Assembly: GCA_015494375.1 (NCBI GenBank)
Contig: WGBL01000202.1
Coordinates: 1-9,806 of the forward strand
Source: Hyphomicrobiales bacterium
Lineage (GTDB): Bacteria > Pseudomonadota > Alphaproteobacteria > Rhizobiales > S144-23
Length of the DNA stretch: 9,806 nucleotides
Reading direction: 5' to 3'
Shown one piece after another: positions 6,136 through 9,806 of this stretch; position 1 is the first letter of the stretch; every line of letters begins with the position of its first letter. The notes below the pieces were generated by a model. It did not search any database. It worked only from the letters and a program-made list of their open reading frames with translations, and was not told where the DNA came from. A program made the position numbers and the translations under genes.

Positions 6136-7887
6136 TCATGCGGCATTGGTGTGTTTGTACTTCTCGAGCAGCCGATGGGGCTTCTTGAGCGCATCGCGGC
6201 GGAACGGATCACCAAGCTCGCGCGTGACCATGATCTCGAGCACGGTCGTCTTGCCATCCTTCTGGGCGGCGCATGCGGCCTCGAGCGCCTCCCCCACATC
6301 GCCCAGCGCCTCGATGCGCACCCCCTCGGCGCCCATCGCCCGCGCGATCTCGGCAAAGCTCGGGTTCTCGAGATCGACGCCCACAAAGCGGGTGCCATAG
6401 AAATCCACCTGGTTCTTTTTCTCCGCCCCCCACTGCTCATTGTTGAAGACAACGGCCGTAACGGGGATGCGCTCGCGCACACAGGTGAGGATTTCACCAA
6501 AGCTCATCGCCCAGGCGCCATCGCCCACATAAGCGACCGCGGGGCGCTCGGGCGCCGCCACCTTGGCGCCGATGATTGCGGGAAAGGCATAGCCGCAGTT
6601 GCCAAAGCTCATGGCGGCGAAAAAGCTCGGCGCCCGCTCAAAGCGCAGATAGCTGTTCGACACCGAGCAGATGTTGCCGATATCGGTGGAGACCATGGCA
6701 TCGCCGGGCAGCGCTTTCTCGAGCGCACGGAGCACCTGGCGCGGATGGAGCCGCGCCGAGCCTTCGGCCACCTTTTGGCTCCAGGGATCCTTCTCGGCCT
6801 GCCACGAAGTGAGCTCGCTCTCCCAGGCCTCTTTCTCGGCAGCGATGCGTGCGCGGCGCTCATCGGCATTAGCACGGCAGGCGAGCTCGCGGTTGGCGAG
6901 ACGCTCATTGAGCGCCACGGCGGCCGCCCGGGCGTCGCCACAGACGGCGACCGAGACGGGCTTGACGAGGCCGAGCACACGATGGTCGCTGTCGATTTGG
7001 ATGATCTTGGCGTCCTTGGGCCAATAGTCGAGGCCATGCTGAGGCAGCGTGCCGAAAGGCCCAAGTCGGGTGCCAAGCGCAAGCACCACATCGGCGTCGC
7101 GAATGAGCTTCATGGCCGCTTTCGAGCCCTGATACCCGAGCGGGCCGCACCAGAGGGGGTGGCTTGCGGGAAAGCTGTCGTTATGGAGATAGCTGTTGAC
7201 GACGGGCGCCTCGAGCAGCTCGGCAAGCGCGACGGTCGCCTCCGTGGCATCGGCAAAGATAACACCGCCGCCCGCAAGTATGACGGGAAAGCGCGCTTCG
7301 GCCAAAATCGCCGCCGCCTCATCGAGGCTCTCACTGTCGCCGGGCCCGCGTCTGATGATGCGCGGCGTTGGGATCTCGACGTCGACCTCGCCATAAAAGA
7401 AATCGCGCGGAATATTGACCTGGGTGGGACCGCGCTCGGCCTGGGCCATATCGAAGGCGCGCCCCGTAAGCTCTGCCATGCGTGCAGGGCCCGTCACATG
7501 GGCCTGGTATTTGGTGATTTTCGAGAAGATCGGCAGCTGCTCGGTCTCCTGAAAGCCGCCGAGGCCGATGGTTGTCGAGCCCGTCTCGGGTGTTATGGCA
7601 ACGACGGGTGTGTGCGCCCAGTAGGCCGCGGCAATGGCGGTCACAAAATTGGTGATGCCGGGGCCGTTCTGGCCGATGCAGACACCGGTACGACCCGAGG
7701 CGCGGGCATAGCCGTCGGCCATGTGCGCAGCGCCCTGCTCGTGAACCGTTGGGATGAAGCGGATGCCGGCGGTGGGGAAAAGGTCGAGGGCGTCCATATA
7801 GGCCGAGCCGACGATCCCGAATACGTTGCGCACGCCATAGGCGACAAGTGTCTCGACAAAGGCTTCACTGGCGGACATGCGGGTCAT
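6136..7887 (-). CDS. xsc: sulfoacetaldehyde acetyltransferase
   Basis: Xsc is a cytoplasmic thiamine diphosphate enzyme that converts sulfoacetaldehyde and phosphate to acetyl phosphate and sulfite (EC 2.3.3.15), the desulfonation step of taurine, isethionate and some other C2 sulfonate pathways. Its 583 residues match the family length. The catalytic Glu of the cofactor site is E50 (VHEQGAAHMADGYAR). The Mg/ThDP motif runs from GDG at 455-457 to NN at 482-483. Xsc-type signatures include IGQNGPGITNFVT, GGFQETEQ, the QVNIPRDFF segment, HNDSFPASHPL, GPLGYQGSKA, DYWPKDAKIIQ, EQWGAEKKNQ and ELGDPFRRDALKKP. These separate it from acetolactate synthase and other relatives. ATG 7887 is preceded by AAAGGA with a suitable spacer; ATG 7878 is too far from it. 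ald lies 190 bases upstream and a TSUP exporter gene downstream, giving a sulfonate-degradation group. Confidence 0.93.
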   Translation of the reverse strand: MTRMSASEAFVETLVAYGVRNVFGIVGSAYMDALDLFPTAGIRFIPTVHEQGAAHMADGYARASGRTGVCIGQNGPGITNFVTAIAAAYWAHTPVVAITPETGSTTIGLGGFQETEQLPIFSKITKYQAHVTGPARMAELTGRAFDMAQAERGPTQVNIPRDFFYGEVDVEIPTPRIIRRGPGDSESLDEAAAILAEARFPVILAGGGVIFADATEATVALAELLEAPVVNSYLHNDSFPASHPLWCGPLGYQGSKAAMKLIRDADVVLALGTRLGPFGTLPQHGLDYWPKDAKIIQIDSDHRVLGLVKPVSVAVCGDARAAAVALNERLANRELACRANADERRARIAAEKEAWESELTSWQAEKDPWSQKVAEGSARLHPRQVLRALEKALPGDAMVSTDIGNICSVSNSYLRFERAPSFFAAMSFGNCGYAFPAIIGAKVAAPERPAVAYVGDGAWAMSFGEILTCVRERIPVTAVVFNNEQWGAEKKNQVDFYGTRFVGVDLENPSFAEIARAMGAEGVRIEALGDVGEALEAACAAQKDGKTTVLEIMVTRELGDPFRRDALKKPHRLLEKYKHTNAA

Positions 7888-7978
7888 GGCGGTCGTCCTT
7901 TGGGGCTGGCGATCTTGTGGGTTGGCGATTGTGGGAAGAGATAGAAAAGAAAGGTAGCGGGTTGACCGATTGCCGCCG

Positions 7979-8056
7979 AATTGATGGCGAGGGTAATCTT
8001 CCTCCTACAAGAGCGAGCTCCTTCGGCTTGCCGGGCCCGGGCCATCGCCATTAATT
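7979..8056. repeat. 12-bp inverted repeat between ald and xsc
   Basis: AATTGATGGCGA (7979-7990) is the reverse complement of TCGCCATTAATT (8045-8056) at 11 of 12 positions, with 54 bases between. The interior holds the palindrome CCGGGCCCGG (8031-8040). It occupies the 190-base gap after the ald stop. It could fold into a large cruciform or mRNA stem, or mark a terminator or processing site. No clear promoter for xsc was found here. Confidence 0.5.
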
Positions 8057-8077
8057 GCGACGACTTGGGTCTTCGCA

Positions 8078-9196
8078 TCAGACGTCGAGCACCGCCTCGG
8101 GCGCGACATAGTCATAGCCATGTGCGTCGGCCACCGCTTTGTAGGTGACCTTGCCATCATGGACATTAAGCCCGGCACGCAAATGCGGATCCTCCTTGAG
8201 CGCCTGCCGCCAACCCTTGTCGGCAAGCGCCAGAACGAACGGCAGTGTTGCGTTGTTGAGGGCATAGGTCGAGGTCTTGGGCACCGCGCCCGGCATGTTG
8301 GTGACGCAGTAGTGGATGACGTCATCGACGACATAGGTCGGCTCGTCGTGGGTGGTGGGCCGTGAGGTCTCGGCGCTGCCGCCCTGATCGATGGCCACAT
8401 CGACAATCACCGAGCCCGCCTTCATGCGCTTTACGAGCTCGGCGGTAATCAGCTTCGGTGCCGCGGCTCCCGGTATGAGCACGCCCGAGATCACGAGATC
8501 GGCGGCGATGCAGTGGTTCTCGATGGCATCGCGCGTCGAATAGACGGTGTTGAGCGGGCGGCCGAACTGCATCCACAGCGAGCGCAGCACATCGACATTG
8601 CGATCGATGACCCAGACGTCGGCGCCCATGCCGAGGGCGATATGGGCGGCATGGCGGCCGACGGTGCCGCCGCCGATGATGACCACCTTGGCCGGGTCGA
8701 CCCCCGGCACGCCGCCTAGGAGGACGCCGTGGCCGCCATGGGCCTTCTCGAGGAAATAGGCGCCCGCCTGGATCGAGAGCCGGCCCGCCACCTCCGACAT
8801 GGGCGCAAGCAGCGGCAGACCGCCACCGGGCCTGGTCACCGTCTCATAGGCAATGCAGGTGGCCCCGCTCTCAACGAGATCGCGCGTTTGCGCGGCATCG
8901 GGCGCGAGATGAAGATAGGTAAAGAGCACCTGGCCGGGGTTCAAGCGCTTGCGCTCCTCGGGCTGCGGCTCCTTTACCTTGACGATGAGCTCGGCTTCGG
9001 AGAATACGGTCGCCGCGTCGGGCGCAATGCGCGCTCCGGCCGCCTCATAGGCCGCATCACCCATGCCGATACCGATTCCGGCCCCCGTCTCGACAAGAAC
9101 CTCGTGGCCATGGGCGGTGACTTCGCGGATGCTCGTGGGCGTGAGGCCCACCCGGAACTCCTTGACCTTGATCTCCTTGGGCACACCGATCAGCAT
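8078..9196 (-). CDS. ald: alanine dehydrogenase
   Basis: Ald catalyses NAD-linked oxidative deamination of L-alanine to pyruvate and ammonium (EC 1.4.1.1). The 372 residues match the family length of about 371. Visible key elements are MLIGVPKEIKVKEFRVGLTP with the substrate Arg (R15), K75 in the KVKEPQ segment, the catalytic His in TYLHLAPD, the NAD-binding glycine loop IIGGGTVGRHAAHIALGMGA with the acidic end of strand two in VIDRN, and the catalytic Asp in VDVAIDQGG. The frame is open to 9271, but ATG 9196 begins the canonical sequence and has GGAG six bases upstream. In taurine degraders Ald regenerates pyruvate for taurine-pyruvate aminotransferase and releases the nitrogen. The xsc gene 190 bases downstream makes that role likely here. 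It could also be a general alanine-catabolism gene. Confidence 0.96.
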   Translation of the reverse strand: MLIGVPKEIKVKEFRVGLTPTSIREVTAHGHEVLVETGAGIGIGMGDAAYEAAGARIAPDAATVFSEAELIVKVKEPQPEERKRLNPGQVLFTYLHLAPDAAQTRDLVESGATCIAYETVTRPGGGLPLLAPMSEVAGRLSIQAGAYFLEKAHGGHGVLLGGVPGVDPAKVVIIGGGTVGRHAAHIALGMGADVWVIDRNVDVLRSLWMQFGRPLNTVYSTRDAIENHCIAADLVISGVLIPGAAAPKLITAELVKRMKAGSVIVDVAIDQGGSAETSRPTTHDEPTYVVDDVIHYCVTNMPGAVPKTSTYALNNATLPFVLALADKGWRQALKEDPHLRAGLNVHDGKVTYKAVADAHGYDYVAPEAVLDV

Positions 9197-9439
9197 CGCG
9201 CACTCCAACTCCATGCCCTTGCGGAAACCGATCTGGAAATAGGGAGGGAACGGCCTCGGAACAGAATGCACCGCACGCCGCCATCCGATGGTTCACCGCC
9301 AGCCCCTGATGACACGATTGGCCGCATCTCTTGCCGGCACCGTTTGCCGGCATCTCTCGGCAACATCATGGGGCATCCATTGCCCAGGGCCTTATCAAAA
9401 GGTTAGAGCCAGTCGGAGGAAAAGCAAGGGGCCAAAACC
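9197..9439 (-). promoter_or_regulatory. upstream region of ald, likely control region
   Basis: No gene is supported. The notable element is the palindrome TGCCGGCA present twice, at 9332-9339 and 9345-9352, 13 bases apart and flanked by GCATCTCT on both sides (GCATCTCTTGCCGGCA, then GCATCTCTCGGCAA). The pair can also fold as an 8-bp hairpin with a 5-base loop. It sits about 136 bases upstream of the ald ATG, a plausible place for regulator binding or for a terminator of an upstream gene. No consensus -35/-10 pair was recognised. Confidence 0.4.
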
Positions 9440-9514
9440 AGGTGTCGGGTATCAGGTGTCAGGCGCCAGACTCAGGTATCAGATGGTCAGGTGTCAGATG
9501 ACAGGCTTGTCATC
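9440..9514. repeat. degenerate short direct repeats of TCAGGTGTCAG type
   Basis: The words GGTGTC, GGTATCAG and GGTGTCAG recur six or more times between 9441 and 9503 with irregular spacing of 8 to 15 bases. The array ends in a 7-bp inverted repeat, GATGACA (9497-9503), GGCT, TGTCATC (9508-9514). Similar runs occur between genes in some alphaproteobacteria (from memory, not checked). No coding function is apparent. Confidence 0.7.
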
Positions 9515-9577
9515 AACTCAGTTGCGTGGCCTGAGCACCGATTGCGCGCCTCCTCACCTTTGCCACACGCTCGCCCT

Positions 9578-9669
9578 TCGTCATGCCCGTCCCCGGGCTT
9601 GACCCGGGGAGCAGACCCGGGCATCCAGGGCAACAGACAAGAACCGTTGTAACAGACAAGAACTGTTGC
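9578..9669. repeat. dispersed-type intergenic repeat with 19-bp tandem duplication
   Basis: The segment CGTCATGCCCG...CCCCGGGCTTGACCCGGG...CCGGGCATCCAGGG resembles the short palindromic intergenic elements widely repeated in Rhizobiales. It is directly followed by two copies of AACAGACAAGAAC(C/T)GTTG(T/C), at 9632-9650 and 9651-9669. Each copy also contains near-symmetrical AACAG/CTGTT ends. The family assignment is by recollection of its consensus, not by search. Confidence 0.6.
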
Positions 9670-9728
9670 GGCCCTTGGCTCTGGATCGCCGGCTCGAGCC
9701 CACTGCTGTCCGGTCGAACGATCCTTCG

Positions 9729-9749
9729 CCTCCCCCTTCTAGGGGGAGG
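9729..9749. repeat. strong 9-bp hairpin CCTCCCCCT/AGGGGGAGG
   Basis: The two arms (9729-9737 and 9741-9749) are perfectly complementary around TCT. The C/G-rich arms followed by GGAGGG-containing sequence resemble another frequent intergenic repeat of Rhizobiales. With no T-run it is not an ordinary intrinsic terminator. The remaining bases to 9806 show no supported gene. Confidence 0.6.
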
Positions 9750-9806
9750 CTGGGCGGAGGGCAGAGCCCGAAGCCCTGGAGGGGGTCATTACACAAAGCA
9801 ATATTC

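Noticed and set aside
5184..6500. Minus-strand 438-residue frame across the TSUP gene and xsc end
   Set aside because: Out of frame with both recognised genes and rich in Arg, Ala and Pro, typical of a shadow frame.
5986..7944. Plus-strand frame of 652 residues opposite xsc
   Set aside because: High-GC antisense shadow of xsc, which has complete conserved motifs on the minus strand.
9288..9602. Plus-strand 104-residue frame at the right edge
   Set aside because: It runs through short repeats, shows no domain features and lacks a ribosome binding site.

Overview
The window reads as a high-GC alphaproteobacterial chromosome, most likely Hyphomicrobiales (Rhizobiales). The support is the gene families (TfuA/YcaO pair, class III cyclase with TolB-like and TPR regions, Crp/Fnr regulator, xsc and ald) and the intergenic repeats, which resemble those scattered through Rhizobiales genomes. 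No genus can be named from the sequence alone. No rRNA, tRNA, CRISPR array, transposase or integrase was seen.

Left part (1-1869, minus strand): a YcaO-family cyclodehydratase/thioamide synthetase gene is followed on the same strand by a TfuA-like gene that runs off the left edge. In characterised systems this pair makes backbone thioamides or processes ribosomally made peptides (RiPPs). Upstream of ycaO lies a 626-base region (1870-2495) with a 60-nt nested hairpin and a 42-bp tandem repeat. The repeat keeps both strands open. On the minus strand it encodes a possible 80-residue peptide with four PTQVCGK-type, single-cysteine modules and a good ribosome binding site. This is a speculative but attractive candidate for a multi-core RiPP precursor acted on by the YcaO/TfuA pair.

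Centre (2496-5129, plus strand): a class III adenylate/guanylate cyclase with a C-terminal TPR region is followed after 45 bases by a Crp/Fnr-family regulator with a cyclic-nucleotide-binding domain. Together they look like a cyclic-nucleotide producer and sensor. The cyclase gene is visibly more AT-rich than its neighbours.

Right part (5228-9196, minus strand): alanine dehydrogenase (ald), sulfoacetaldehyde acetyltransferase (xsc) and a TSUP (TauE/SafE) membrane transporter form a co-directional group. This is a recognisable part of taurine or related sulfonate dissimilation. Ald recycles the alanine formed when taurine is transaminated with pyruvate. Xsc splits sulfoacetaldehyde into acetyl phosphate and sulfite. 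The TSUP protein probably exports the sulfite. Taurine-pyruvate aminotransferase, phosphate acetyltransferase, the uptake system and a TauR-type regulator are not in the window.

Right edge (9197-9806): no convincing gene. It holds the likely ald control region, a patch of degenerate TCAGGTGTCAG-type repeats, a 19-bp tandem duplication and strong hairpins of the kind found in dispersed intergenic repeats.
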